A stretch of DNA of 64,000 nucleotides, from positions 7,976,001 through 8,040,000 of the forward strand of contig NZ_CP114905.1 in NCBI RefSeq assembly GCF_027497195.1. Reading direction: 5' to 3'. The notes beneath the pieces were generated by a model that saw only the letters and a program-made list of their open reading frames with translations, ran no database searches and was not told the origin of the DNA. A program made the translations under genes and the position numbers. The DNA is from Streptomyces sp. WMMC500. Lineage in GTDB: Bacteria > Actinomycetota > Actinomycetes > Streptomycetales > Streptomycetaceae. Position 1 is the stretch's first letter; each line of letters opens with the position of its first letter. Positions 52,135 through 61,247 of the stretch are shown piece after piece.

Positions 52135-54795
52135 TCAGGAGGCGTCGCAGGTGAGGGTGTCGTCCGCGACCCCCTCGATCAGCGCCTCGTGGGCGGCCCG
52201 GATGCGTTCCACATCGGGCTTGACGACCTCGCGGTCGTAGGTGAGCAGTCCGTTCAGCTCGCCCTCCACATCCGTGATCTGGGTGTAGACGGCGCCGCTG
52301 CTGCCGTTGCAGGCGGCGAACCGCTCGATCTCGGCCAACTTGATCAGGTACTCCTCGGTGTACGCCTCGCGGTCCACGCCCACGTAGGTGTGCCGCACCG
52401 GCCACGCGTTGCCCGGGATGGCCAGCCCGAGGCCGCCGTACTCGCCGCTGACCAGCGCGCGCGTGCCGTCGGGCGCGGGCAGTTGGGCGCTCGGATAGCC
52501 GTGCGCGTCGGAGATGTCGCCGTTGCCGCCGTCGACCGCGCCGCAGCAGTTGTGGCCGCTCATGTTGTTGACCAGCCGGGTCGGGTCCAGCTCCTTGGCG
52601 TAGTCGGCGATACGGGCCTGGTCGTACTGGCCCCAGCCCTCGTTGAACGTCACCCACATGATCACCGACGGGTGGCTGTCGTGCTGCTCGATCATCTCCT
52701 TCAGCTCGCGCTCGAACTGCGCGCGGGAGCTGTCCGAGGGCGTCTTGGTGTACATCGACGGCATGTCCTGCCACACCAGCAGGCCCAGCTTGTCGGCGTG
52801 GTAGAACCACCGGTCGGGCTCGACCTTGATGTGCTTGCGCACCGAGTTGAAGCCCATCTCCTTGTGCGCTTCGAGGTCGAACTTCAGCGCCTCGTCGGTG
52901 GGCGCGGTGTGGATGCCCTCGGGCCAGAAGCCCTGGTCGAGGGTGGCCATCGAGAACACCGGCTCGCCGTTGAGCGTCATGCGCCGCTGCCCGTCGACCG
53001 TCTCGACGGCCACGGTGCGCATGCCGAAGTAGCCGCGCACCCGGTCGGCGGAGCCGCCGCGCCCGACCGTCACCTTCAGGTCGTACAGGTGCGGGTCGTC
53101 CGGGGACCACAGCCGCGGGTCCGGCACCGGCACGGTCAGCGGCTCGCCGGTCCTGCCGGTGGCGGTGCCGACCGGGCGGCGGCCGTCGTACGCGGTGGCG
53201 GTGACCGGCACCCCGTCACGTACGCCCTCGACCTCGACCGCGGTCTGCTCGCCGGCGACGTCGGGGGTGATCTTCAGGTCCTCGGCGCGGTCGGTGGGCA
53301 CCGGCTCCATCCACACGGACTGCCAGATGCCGGAGGAGGAGGTGTACCAGATGCCGCTGGGCGACAGCCGCTGCTTGCCCATCGGCGGGTTCTCGCCGTC
53401 GGCCGAGTCGGTCGGGTCGTACACCCCGACGATCAGCTCCTGCCTGCCGTGGCGCTTGAGCGCGGAGGTGACGTCGGCGCTGAACCGGTCGTAGCCGCCC
53501 TTGTGGGACGCGACCTGCTTGCCGTTGAGCCAGACGTCGGCCTTCCAGTCGACCGCGTCGAAGTTGAGCTGCAGCCGCTCGCCGCGCTGGCCGACGCGCC
53601 AGTCCCGCGGCACGGTGAAGGTGCGCTTATACCACATGCGCTCCTCGTGCCGCTGGACGCGGGACAGCTCGGACTCGACCGGGTACGGCACGACGATCTT
53701 CTCGTCCAGCGTGCGGCCGAACGGCGGGCGCTCGCCCTCCGTGGCGCCGGCGAACTGCCAGGTGCCGTTGAGGCTCTGCCAGTCCTCGCGGGTGAGCTGC
53801 GGGCGCGGGTACTCGGGGAGCGGGGCGTCGGGGTCGACGTCGTCGGCCCACTTCGAGTGCAACTGGTACTCGGAGTCGTTGGCCCCCGAGGTCCAGAACT
53901 CGCCGACGTCCGCGCCGTCGGCGCCGGTCAGGCCGCCCTCGCCGTCGTAGCGTACGTCGGCGGAGCCGCCCTGGCCGACGACCGGCTCGTCGAGCGGGAC
54001 GATCAGCCGGGAGGGGTCGCCGGGGTCCAGCTCCGCCGCGCCGCGCGGCCAGTCGGCGCCGCCGATGACGGCCTCCAGGTGCTCGTCGAACGTGGCCGGG
54101 GGAGCGGCGAGCGGCTGGGCGAAGTCCATGGTCAGCGTGCGGCCGTCGGGCTGCACCGCGACATCGGTGGGGCCGGTGTAGTCGAAGTCCGCGGGGAGCG
54201 AGAACGCGGACTGCGGCACGGCCTCCTTTTCGGCGTCCGGCGGGCTCCAGCGCAGGTGGAAGTTCGAGCCGCCGTGGTGCTCGAAGTACTCCACCTTGAT
54301 GTCGTACGTGCGGCCCGCCTCCAGGGTCACGGGCTGCGAGGTCTGTTCGTTGTCCCAGTCGTCGACCCAGTGGTCGATGACGACCTCGCCGTCCACCCAC
54401 AGGCGGAAGCCGTTGTCCGCGCTGACGTGGAAGGTGTGCGCGCCGGAGACCTCGGGGGTGATCCCGCCGGTCCAGCGGACGCTGGCGTGGTCGGCCTGGC
54501 CGGCGCGGGCGGCGAGCCGCGGCTCCAGGTTGTCGAAGTCGAGCGACGGGTCGAAGGCGGTGGCCTTCAACTGGTCGAAGTCGAACGCGCCGGGGGCGCT
54601 GTGCGTGTAGTACTCGCCCTTGAGGCCATGGACCTCCGCGGCCGCGCGGGAGTCGGCGGCCTCGGCGTCCGGGCGGTCGGCGCCCGCGGCCGGGAAGCCC
54701 GGACCGGCGGGGACCAGGGTCAGGGCGAGGGCCGCGAGAATGGGCGTCGGCCAGCGGAGAAGCCGCCGGCGTACGCGTCTGAGGGAGGGGTGCAC
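52135..54795 (-). CDS. Exported PA14-GH2 glycoside hydrolase
   Basis: An 886-aa protein from a GTG at 54795 with GGAGG 5 nt upstream. It has a signal peptide (LAALALTLVPAGPGFPAAGA) and then a PA14 carbohydrate-binding domain (about 55-200, SADNGFRLWVDGEVVIDHW). The GH2 sugar-binding domain begins LTREDWQSLNGTWQF (about 335), followed by an Ig-like domain and a barrel. The acid/base Glu lies in WVTFNEGWGQ (about 715) and the nucleophile Glu in LVSGEYGGLG (about 780). GH2 includes beta-galactosidases, beta-glucuronidases and alpha-L-arabinopyranosidases; which one is open. It is divergent from lacI and shares an operator region. Confidence 0.9.
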   Translation of the reverse strand: MHPSLRRVRRRLLRWPTPILAALALTLVPAGPGFPAAGADRPDAEAADSRAAAEVHGLKGEYYTHSAPGAFDFDQLKATAFDPSLDFDNLEPRLAARAGQADHASVRWTGGITPEVSGAHTFHVSADNGFRLWVDGEVVIDHWVDDWDNEQTSQPVTLEAGRTYDIKVEYFEHHGGSNFHLRWSPPDAEKEAVPQSAFSLPADFDYTGPTDVAVQPDGRTLTMDFAQPLAAPPATFDEHLEAVIGGADWPRGAAELDPGDPSRLIVPLDEPVVGQGGSADVRYDGEGGLTGADGADVGEFWTSGANDSEYQLHSKWADDVDPDAPLPEYPRPQLTREDWQSLNGTWQFAGATEGERPPFGRTLDEKIVVPYPVESELSRVQRHEERMWYKRTFTVPRDWRVGQRGERLQLNFDAVDWKADVWLNGKQVASHKGGYDRFSADVTSALKRHGRQELIVGVYDPTDSADGENPPMGKQRLSPSGIWYTSSSGIWQSVWMEPVPTDRAEDLKITPDVAGEQTAVEVEGVRDGVPVTATAYDGRRPVGTATGRTGEPLTVPVPDPRLWSPDDPHLYDLKVTVGRGGSADRVRGYFGMRTVAVETVDGQRRMTLNGEPVFSMATLDQGFWPEGIHTAPTDEALKFDLEAHKEMGFNSVRKHIKVEPDRWFYHADKLGLLVWQDMPSMYTKTPSDSSRAQFERELKEMIEQHDSHPSVIMWVTFNEGWGQYDQARIADYAKELDPTRLVNNMSGHNCCGAVDGGNGDISDAHGYPSAQLPAPDGTRALVSGEYGGLGLAIPGNAWPVRHTYVGVDREAYTEEYLIKLAEIERFAACNGSSGAVYTQITDVEGELNGLLTYDREVVKPDVERIRAAHEALIEGVADDTLTCDAS

Positions 54796-54853
54796 GGGTA
54801 CCTCCGGAAGTCGGAGAATGCGGGTGCTGGGTCTGCCCTTTGCCCCCGGGCGT

Positions 54854-54875
54854 CTTGTATAACGTTGGAAACAAG
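54854..54875. promoter_or_regulatory. LacI operator candidate between GH2 and lacI genes
   Basis: The core TATAACGTTGGA (54858-54869) lies inside an outer repeat CTTGT-N12-ACAAG. The half-site CGTTGGAA recurs, inverted, upstream of the CUT2 importer at 56131. The central CG pair and spacing are typical of LacI-family sites. Confidence 0.6.
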
Positions 54876-54945
54876 GGCAGTTGGCATGACAGCACGCCTC
54901 CTGCGTTGTGTCCAGTGCATGACCAAACGGCGTAGGAGGAACGCG

Positions 54946-55977
54946 GTGAGAGTCAGCCTGAAGGATGTGGCCGAGCGGGCGGGCGTGTCGGTGAAGACCG
55001 TCTCGAACGTGGTCAACAACTATCCGCACGTCACGCCGGCGATGCGGGCGCGGGTGCAGCAGGCCATCGACGAGCTCGGCTACCGCCCCAACCTCACCGC
55101 CCGCCACCTGCGCAAAGGCCGTACGGGCATCATCGCGCTCGCCGTGCCCGAGCTGGGCAACCCGTACTTCGCCGAGCTCGCGGGACACGTCATCGACGAG
55201 GCCGCCCGGCACGACTTCACCGTCCTGCTCGACCACACCCAGGGCCGCCGCGAGCTGGAGCTGCTGGTCTGCCAGGGCTTCCGCGCCCGCGTGATGGACG
55301 GGCTGATCCTGAGCCCCCTGGAGCTGGAGACCGAGGACCTGCGCGGCCGGGCCGAGGAGACCCCGCTCGTGCTGCTCGGCGAGCGGCGCTACGACCTGCC
55401 GTACGACCACATCGCCATCGACAACATCGCCGCCTCCCGGCAGGCGGTCGGCCATCTGCTCGACCTCGGCCGGCGCCGCATCGCGTTCCTCGGCGCCCGC
55501 GAGGACCGCGCCCACCAACCCGCCCACCTGCGGCTTCTCGGCTGGCGGGCGGAGCTGGCGGACCGCGGCGTGCCGGTCCACGAGGCGCTCGTGGCGTACA
55601 CCGAGGGCTGGGAGCGGGCGGACGGCGCGGTGGCCATGGCGGGTCTGCTGGACTCCGGGCAGCGGCCCGACGCGGTCTTCGCGTACAACGACCTCATCGC
55701 CATCGGCGCGATGCGGGTGATGTCCGAGCGGGGGCTGCGGGTGCCCGAGGACGTGGCGGTCGTCGGCTTCGACGACATCACCGAGAGCCGCTACGGGGCC
55801 GTCACGCTGACCACCATCGCGCCGGACAAGCAGGCCATCGCCAGGCTCGCGGTGGAGTCGGTCGTCAAGCGCCTGGAGGCCGCCCACGGCGACGGCAGCG
55901 CGCCGGAGTCGCAGGAGATGCACCCCGCGTTCGCGCTGGTGGAGCGGGAGAGCACGCGCGGCCGCACGAGCGGCTGA
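54946..55977 (+). CDS. LacI-family transcriptional repressor
   Basis: A 343-aa regulator from a GTG at 54946 with TAGGAGGAA upstream. The HTH is [20 protein letters not shown], the hinge helix is [13 protein letters not shown], and the rest is a periplasmic-binding-protein-like sugar sensor ([34 protein letters not shown]). It is divergent from the GH2 gene and precedes the CUT2 importer in the same direction. Matching operators on both sides imply that it represses both, released by an imported pentose or furanose. Confidence 0.94.
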   Translation: MRVSLKDVAERAGVSVKTVSNVVNNYPHVTPAMRARVQQAIDELGYRPNLTARHLRKGRTGIIALAVPELGNPYFAELAGHVIDEAARHDFTVLLDHTQGRRELELLVCQGFRARVMDGLILSPLELETEDLRGRAEETPLVLLGERRYDLPYDHIAIDNIAASRQAVGHLLDLGRRRIAFLGAREDRAHQPAHLRLLGWRAELADRGVPVHEALVAYTEGWERADGAVAMAGLLDSGQRPDAVFAYNDLIAIGAMRVMSERGLRVPEDVAVVGFDDITESRYGAVTLTTIAPDKQAIARLAVESVVKRLEAAHGDGSAPESQEMHPAFALVERESTRGRTSG

Positions 55978-55990
55978 CCCCCTCGGAGCA

Positions 55991-56018
55991 CCCCGCCCGG
56001 CACCGCCCCCGGGCGGGG
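55991..56018 (+). terminator. Hairpin terminator after lacI
   Basis: A 10-bp stem CCCCGCCCGG/CCGGGCGGGG with an 8-nt loop, 13 nt after the lacI stop. It separates the regulator from the importer promoter. Confidence 0.7.
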
Positions 56019-56130
56019 GTCCGGCGTGCCCGCCGCCGCCGTGACGCGCCGTCAACTCCCGTACGGCGCAAGGCCCGTGGCGATCTTCGCCGGAACGAAT
56101 CCGTCCTGCGGGGGGTGTTTACAGCGCCCT

Positions 56131-56150
56131 TCCAACGATGTAAAACATCC
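56131..56150. promoter_or_regulatory. Second LacI operator candidate, CUT2 importer promoter
   Basis: TCCAACGATGTA (56131-56142) is the inverted counterpart of the site at 54858. It overlaps GATGT-AAA-ACATC (56138-56150). The site is 68 nt before the binding-protein start. Confidence 0.55.
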
Positions 56151-56217
56151 CCTGAATTCGTCCGGTCCCGCGCACGACCCGGCCCTCGTACTCCACCGCC
56201 CGAATCGGGGTATCACC

Positions 56218-57303
56218 ATGAAGCCGCACGCACGTACCGCCAGAGCACTCCTCGCCGTCGCGCTCAGCGCGAGCCTCGCGCTCGCGGCCGGCTGCGCCAA
56301 GTCCGAGGACGACGAAGAGGGGAGCACCGGCGCCGCCGGCTCCGAGGAGGCCAAGGGCAGCGAGCAGAAGGTCTCCGGGGACTCGGGCCCGACCTGCGCG
56401 ATCGGCGACTACGGCGCCGAGAAGATCGACCTGGCCGGCGCCACCGTCGGCTTCTCGCAGTCCGAGAAGGAAGCCAACCCGTTCCGCATCGCCGAGACCG
56501 CCTCCATCAAGGCAGAGGCCGAGGAGCGCGGTGTCGAACTGCTCGCGGCCAACGCCCAGTCGCAGTTCTCCAAGCAGATCAGCGATGTCCAGGACCTCAT
56601 CGCCAAGGGCGCCGACCTGCTGGTCATCGCCCCGCTGAACTCCGACGGCTGGGACCCCGTGCTCAAGTCGGCGGCGGACAAGAAGATCCCGATCGTCACC
56701 ATCGACCGGAAGATCAACGCCGAGCCCTGCAAGGACTACGTGAGCTTCATCGGCTCCGACTTCACCGAGCAGGGCAAGCGCGCCGCCGACAAGATGATCG
56801 AGGCCACCGGCGGCAAGGGTGAGATCGCCATCCTGCTGGGCACGCCCGGCAACAACGTCACCACCGAGCGCACCAAGGGCTTCAAGGACCGTATCGCCGA
56901 GAAGGCCCCGGACCTGAAGGTCGTCTTCGAGCAGACCGGCGAGTTCGCCCGCGAGAAGGGCCAGCAGGTCACCGAGCAGCTCATCCAGTCCAACCCGGAG
57001 ATCACCGGGATCTACGCCGAGAACGACGAGATGGGCCTCGGCGCCGTCAACGCGCTCAAGGGCGCGGGCAAGGAGCCCGGCGCGATCAAGATCGTCACCA
57101 TCGACGGCACGCGCAACGCCGTCCAGGGGATCGTCGACGGCTGGATCGACGCCGTCATCGAGTCCAACCCGCGCTTCGGCCCGCTGGCCTTCGAGACCCT
57201 CGACGCCTTCACCAAGGGCGAGGAGGTCGGCCAGGACATCGTGATCGAGGACAGCGAGTACACCGCCGACAACGCCGAGGCCGACCTCGGCAAGGCGTTC
57301 TGA
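56218..57303 (+). CDS. Sugar ABC transporter binding lipoprotein (YtfQ-like, CUT2)
   Basis: A 361-aa lipoprotein, with signal peptide and Cys26 in the lipobox LAAGC, then an acidic Ser/Gly linker. The body is a type I periplasmic binding fold (GFSQSEKEANPFRIAETASI, LVIAPLNSDGWDPVLKSAAD, VTIDRKINAEPCKDYVSFIG). This start resembles E. coli YtfQ, which binds galactofuranose. Two Cys around residue 160 and at CAIGDYG may pair. It is the first of four importer genes. Confidence 0.92.
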   Translation: MKPHARTARALLAVALSASLALAAGCAKSEDDEEGSTGAAGSEEAKGSEQKVSGDSGPTCAIGDYGAEKIDLAGATVGFSQSEKEANPFRIAETASIKAEAEERGVELLAANAQSQFSKQISDVQDLIAKGADLLVIAPLNSDGWDPVLKSAADKKIPIVTIDRKINAEPCKDYVSFIGSDFTEQGKRAADKMIEATGGKGEIAILLGTPGNNVTTERTKGFKDRIAEKAPDLKVVFEQTGEFAREKGQQVTEQLIQSNPEITGIYAENDEMGLGAVNALKGAGKEPGAIKIVTIDGTRNAVQGIVDGWIDAVIESNPRFGPLAFETLDAFTKGEEVGQDIVIEDSEYTADNAEADLGKAF

Positions 57304-57308
57304 CGCCG

Positions 57309-59024
57309 ATGGCCGCAGCGAACGAGCCGCCCGAGCGGCACGGGCCGGACGGGTCCGGCGGGCCCGCCCGGCCCGCGGGACCGGGCCCGGCCGACGGCCG
57401 GGCCGGCGGGGCGGAGCGCCCCGCCGGCCCCGTCGGCCCCGGAGGCCCCGCAGTTCTGGCAGTACGCGACCTGACCAAGCGCTTCCCCGGCGTCCTCGCC
57501 CTCGACGGCGTCGACTTCGCCGCCCGGGCCGGCGAGGTGCACGCGCTCGTCGGCGAGAACGGCGCCGGGAAGTCCACCCTCATCAAGGTCCTCACCGGCG
57601 TCTACCGGCCAGACGAGGGCGAGCTGACCTACCGCGGCGCGCCGGCGTCCTTCGCCACCCCGCTCGCCGCCCAGCAGGCCGGCATCTCGACCATCTACCA
57701 GGAGGTCAACCTCATCCCGCTGATGAGCGTGGCCCGCAACCTCCTCCTCGGCCGGGAGCCGCGCCGCCGCGGCGGCCTCATCGACTTCGGCCGGATGCAC
57801 CGCGAGTCCGAGCGCATGCTGCTCGACTACGGCGTACGCGTCGACGTCCGCCGTCCGCTCGCCGAACTCGGCGTCGGCGCCCAGCAGATGGTCGCCCTCG
57901 CCCGCGCCGTCTCCGCGGCCGGCCGCACCGACGTCGTCGTCATGGACGAGCCCACCTCCTCCCTCGAACCGCGCGAGGTCGACACCCTCTTCGGCGTCAT
58001 CGAGCGGCTGCGCGCCGACGGCGTCGCCGTCGTCTACGTCAGCCACCGCCTCGACGAGCTGTACGCCGTCTGCGACACCGTCACCGTGCTCCGCGACGGC
58101 CGCGTGGTGCACACCGGCCCGCTCGCCGGCCTCGACCGGCTCCGGCTGGTCTCCCTCATGCTCGGCCGGGAGATGGGCGAGGTGCGCGCCGAGGGCCTGA
58201 CCAAGTTCTCCGGCGACCACCACGAAGGCGCCGCCGAGCCGGTGCTGCGCGCCGAGGGCCTGACGCGCCGGCACGAACTGCACGACGTCTCCCTCGACGT
58301 ACGCCCCGGGGAGGTCGTCGGCCTCGGCGGGCTCCTGGGCTCCGGCCGTACCGAGACCGCCAAGGCCATCGCCGGCGCCCTCCCGCTCGGCGCCGGCCGC
58401 GTCACCGTCGCGGGCGCGCCCGTACGCACCGGCTCCACGCCCGCCGCCATCCGCGCCGGCATCAGCCTGCTGCCGGAGGACCGCAAGTCGGAGGGCATCG
58501 TGCCGGGGCTCTCGGTCCGCGAGAACATCGCGCTGGCCGCGCTGCCGCGCATGTCCCGCTACGGACTGGTCTCCGAGGCCCGGATCGACGCCGTCGTCAA
58601 GACGTTCGTCGACCGGCTGCGCATCAAGGCCGCCAGCCCGCACCAGAAGGTCGCCGAGCTCTCCGGCGGCAACCAGCAGAAGGTGCTGCTGGCCCGCTGG
58701 CTCGCCATGCAGCCCAAGGTGCTGCTGCTGGACGAGCCGACGCGCGGCATCGACGTCGGCGCCAAGGCCGAGGTGCAGAAGCTCGTGGACGAACTCGCCG
58801 AGGACGGCCTCGGCGTGCTGCTGATCTCCTCCGACGTGGAGGAGCTGATCGAGGGGTCCGACCGCGTGGTGGTGCTCAGGGACGGCGCCGTCGTCGGCGA
58901 GCTGACCGGCGACGACGTCACCGAGGACAGACTCATGGAGGCCATCGCGGCCGCCGCGGAGCCGGGCACCGCCCCGGACCCGGCGCCGCGCGGGGCCCGC
59001 GGGGAGGCGGCAGGCCATGGCTGA
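57309..59024 (+). CDS. Sugar ABC transporter ATPase with two ABC domains (YtfR-like, CUT2)
   Basis: A 571-aa double ATPase. After a Pro/Gly-rich N-terminal tail of about 50 residues, the first domain has Walker A GENGAGKST and Walker B VVVMDEPTSSL. The second has a degenerate P-loop (GLLGSGRTET), the signature LSGGNQQKVLLARW and Walker B VLLLDEPTRGID. This one-active, one-degenerate arrangement is normal for RbsA/YtfR/AraG. It starts 5 nt after the binding-protein stop and overlaps the permease by 8 nt. Confidence 0.94.
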   Translation: MAAANEPPERHGPDGSGGPARPAGPGPADGRAGGAERPAGPVGPGGPAVLAVRDLTKRFPGVLALDGVDFAARAGEVHALVGENGAGKSTLIKVLTGVYRPDEGELTYRGAPASFATPLAAQQAGISTIYQEVNLIPLMSVARNLLLGREPRRRGGLIDFGRMHRESERMLLDYGVRVDVRRPLAELGVGAQQMVALARAVSAAGRTDVVVMDEPTSSLEPREVDTLFGVIERLRADGVAVVYVSHRLDELYAVCDTVTVLRDGRVVHTGPLAGLDRLRLVSLMLGREMGEVRAEGLTKFSGDHHEGAAEPVLRAEGLTRRHELHDVSLDVRPGEVVGLGGLLGSGRTETAKAIAGALPLGAGRVTVAGAPVRTGSTPAAIRAGISLLPEDRKSEGIVPGLSVRENIALAALPRMSRYGLVSEARIDAVVKTFVDRLRIKAASPHQKVAELSGGNQQKVLLARWLAMQPKVLLLDEPTRGIDVGAKAEVQKLVDELAEDGLGVLLISSDVEELIEGSDRVVVLRDGAVVGELTGDDVTEDRLMEAIAAAAEPGTAPDPAPRGARGEAAGHG

Positions 59025-59982
59025 CCTCACGCTGCGCCGCGCGCTGCCCGCCGACCGCGAGCGGTTGCTGCGCTGGCTGCAGGAGTACGGCGTCTACGTC
59101 GGCGTCGCCCTCCTGCTGCTCGTCAACATCGCCTTCACCCCCCACTTCCTGTCCGCCGAGAACTTCCGCACCCAGGCCGTCCAGGTCGCCCCCGTCGTCA
59201 TAGTCGCCCTCGGCATGGCACTGGCCATCGGCAGCGAGGGCGTCGACCTGTCCGTCGGCTCCGTCATGGCCCTGTCCACCTCGCTGGTCGCGCTCTACAT
59301 GGGGTACGGGCCGTGGATCGCGCTGATCGTCGCCGTCGTCGGCGGCGCCGCGGTCGGCCTGGTGAACGGCTCGCTCATCGCGTTCATCGGGGTCCAGCCC
59401 ATCGTCGCCACGCTCGCGCTGATGGTCGGCGCCCGGGGCCTGGCGCTGGTGCTGCTGCCGCAGTTGGAGGACATCCGCGACCCCGGCATGGCCTCCCTCG
59501 GCTCCGGCGAGTTCGCCGGCGTGCCGTACGTGGTGCTGATCGCGACGGCGCTGGCGCTCGTCGTCGGCTTCGTCGTCCGCCGCACCACCTTCGGCCGCCA
59601 GTTGCTCGCCATCGGCGACAGCCGCCCCGCCGCCCAGCTCGCCGGGCTGCCGGTGCGCCGGGTGCTGATCGTGGTGTACGTCGTCTGCGGCGTGCTCGCC
59701 GCCGTCGCCGGCTTCCTGGCCACCGCCCGGCTGTCGGCCAGCGACCCCACCTCGCTGGGCAACCTGATGGAGCTGTCCGCCATCACCGCCGTCGTCGTCG
59801 GCGGCACCCCGCTGACCGGCGGCCGGGTCCGCATCGGCGGCACGGTCGCGGGCGCGGTGCTCATCCAGTTGCTGACGGCCACCCTGATCAAACACGACCT
59901 GGAGCCGTCGTGGACGCAGATCGCCCAGGCCGTGGTGATCATCCTCGCCGTCTACGCGGCGCGGGAGAGGGGGAAGCGGTGA
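59017..59982 (+). CDS. Sugar ABC transporter permease (YtfT-like, CUT2)
   Basis: A 321-aa permease with 8-10 helices and the CUT2 motifs GSEGVDLSVGSVMALS and AIGDSRPAAQLAGLPV. It pairs with the next permease to form a heterodimer, as YtfT does with YjfF in E. coli. Its ATG overlaps the ATPase stop by 8 nt. Confidence 0.94.
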   Translation: MADLTLRRALPADRERLLRWLQEYGVYVGVALLLLVNIAFTPHFLSAENFRTQAVQVAPVVIVALGMALAIGSEGVDLSVGSVMALSTSLVALYMGYGPWIALIVAVVGGAAVGLVNGSLIAFIGVQPIVATLALMVGARGLALVLLPQLEDIRDPGMASLGSGEFAGVPYVVLIATALALVVGFVVRRTTFGRQLLAIGDSRPAAQLAGLPVRRVLIVVYVVCGVLAAVAGFLATARLSASDPTSLGNLMELSAITAVVVGGTPLTGGRVRIGGTVAGAVLIQLLTATLIKHDLEPSWTQIAQAVVIILAVYAARERGKR

Positions 59983-61007
59983 CCGTCGTGAAAGACGAGA
60001 CCGCCGCCGACCGGGTGGCCACGTACGACTCCGGCGAGCCGGCCGGATCCGGCCGCGGCGAGCGGCTGAGCGCCCTCGCGCAGCAGCACGGCGCGCTGGT
60101 CGCGCTGATCGCCCTCGCCGCCGTCGCCTCGCTGTCCTTCGACTCCTTCGCCACCACCGGCAACATCGAGAACATGGCGGTCTCCTCCGCCTTCCTCGCC
60201 ATCGTCGCCCTCGGCATGACCTTCGTCATCGTCACCGGCGGCATCGACCTGTCCGTCGGCTCCGTGTTCGTGCTCGGCGGCGTGCTCGCCGCCTGGGGCT
60301 CGCGCCACGGCACGCTGGTGGCGCTGCTCCTGCCACTGGCCGTCTGCGGACTCTTCGGCCTGGTCAACGGGCTGCTCATCGCCCGGCTCAGGCTCGCGCC
60401 GTTCATCGTCACGCTCGCCGCCATGCTCGGCGCCCGCGGCGTGATGCTGGCGATCACCGACGAGGGCGCCGACACCTACCTCGTCGCCGAGGGCTCGTTC
60501 TTCGCCGACCTCGGCCAGGGCAAGCTGCTCGGGATCGGCGTCCCGGTGTGGATCACCGCCGCCCTCTTCGTCGCGGGCGGCATCGTGCTGCGCCGCACCC
60601 GCTTCGGCCAGCACGTCTACGCCGTCGGCGGCAACGAGGACGCCGCCGCGCTGATGGGCGCGCCCGTGGCCCGTACCAAGACACTGGTCTACACCCTCAG
60701 CGGGCTGCTCGCCGGCTTCGCCGGCGCGCTGAACGCCGCGTGGCTCGACTCCGGTGTGACCATCCTCGGCTACGGGATGGAGCTGGAGGCCATCGCCGCC
60801 GTCGTCATCGGCGGCACGCTGCTCTCCGGCGGCATGGGCTTCGTCGGCGGCTCGCTGGTCGGCGTGCTGCTGCTGAAGGTGATCCAGAACGTCATCAACC
60901 AGATCGGCTCGCTCGACTCCGCCTACCAGCAGGTCGTCAGCGGCGGCTTCCTGGTGGTCGTCGTCATCGCGCAGACCTGGCTCGCCCGGCGCCGCCGGGT
61001 GCCCTGA
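59979..61007 (+). CDS. Sugar ABC transporter permease (YjfF-like, CUT2)
   Basis: A 342-aa permease from a GTG overlapping the previous stop (GTGA). It has a hydrophilic N-terminal tail of about 35 residues, then helices with VTGGIDLSVGSVFVLGG and AVGGNEDAAALMGAPV. It is the fourth importer gene and ends the operon. With the LacI regulator and the GH127/GH2 enzymes, the transported sugar is most likely L-arabinose, arabinofuranose or galactofuranose. Confidence 0.94.
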   Translation: MTVVKDETAADRVATYDSGEPAGSGRGERLSALAQQHGALVALIALAAVASLSFDSFATTGNIENMAVSSAFLAIVALGMTFVIVTGGIDLSVGSVFVLGGVLAAWGSRHGTLVALLLPLAVCGLFGLVNGLLIARLRLAPFIVTLAAMLGARGVMLAITDEGADTYLVAEGSFFADLGQGKLLGIGVPVWITAALFVAGGIVLRRTRFGQHVYAVGGNEDAAALMGAPVARTKTLVYTLSGLLAGFAGALNAAWLDSGVTILGYGMELEAIAAVVIGGTLLSGGMGFVGGSLVGVLLLKVIQNVINQIGSLDSAYQQVVSGGFLVVVVIAQTWLARRRRVP

Positions 61008-61247
61008 CCGGTCGCCGGGCAACCGGGCGGGTCGGCCCGGCGGCCGTACCGCGGCCGGTCGCGGCGACATGCCGCGGCCGGCCGTCGGCACCGGTCTGGA
61101 CCAGTGCCGCCGCGCAGTTGGGTGGCAGCCGGGCTGACGTGCAACTTTCGTGCCCCGGGGAGGTATTGACGGGTACGTGACGGAGTCGGTACCCCTGATA
61201 CGCACCGCACGCGCACGTCCTCGTCCCGAACCCCCTGAGGAGTCCCG

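Noticed and set aside
48592..55977. A single open frame of 2461 codons on the plus strand
   Set aside because: Most of it lies opposite the pirin, GH127 and GH2 genes and is low-complexity Arg/Val/Ala/Gly. Only the last 343 codons from 54946 encode a real protein, LacI.
61008..61247. A c-di-AMP (ydaO) riboswitch before the amidase gene
   Set aside because: Such switches often precede actinomycete wall hydrolases, but the conserved core motifs could not be found in these 240 nt.
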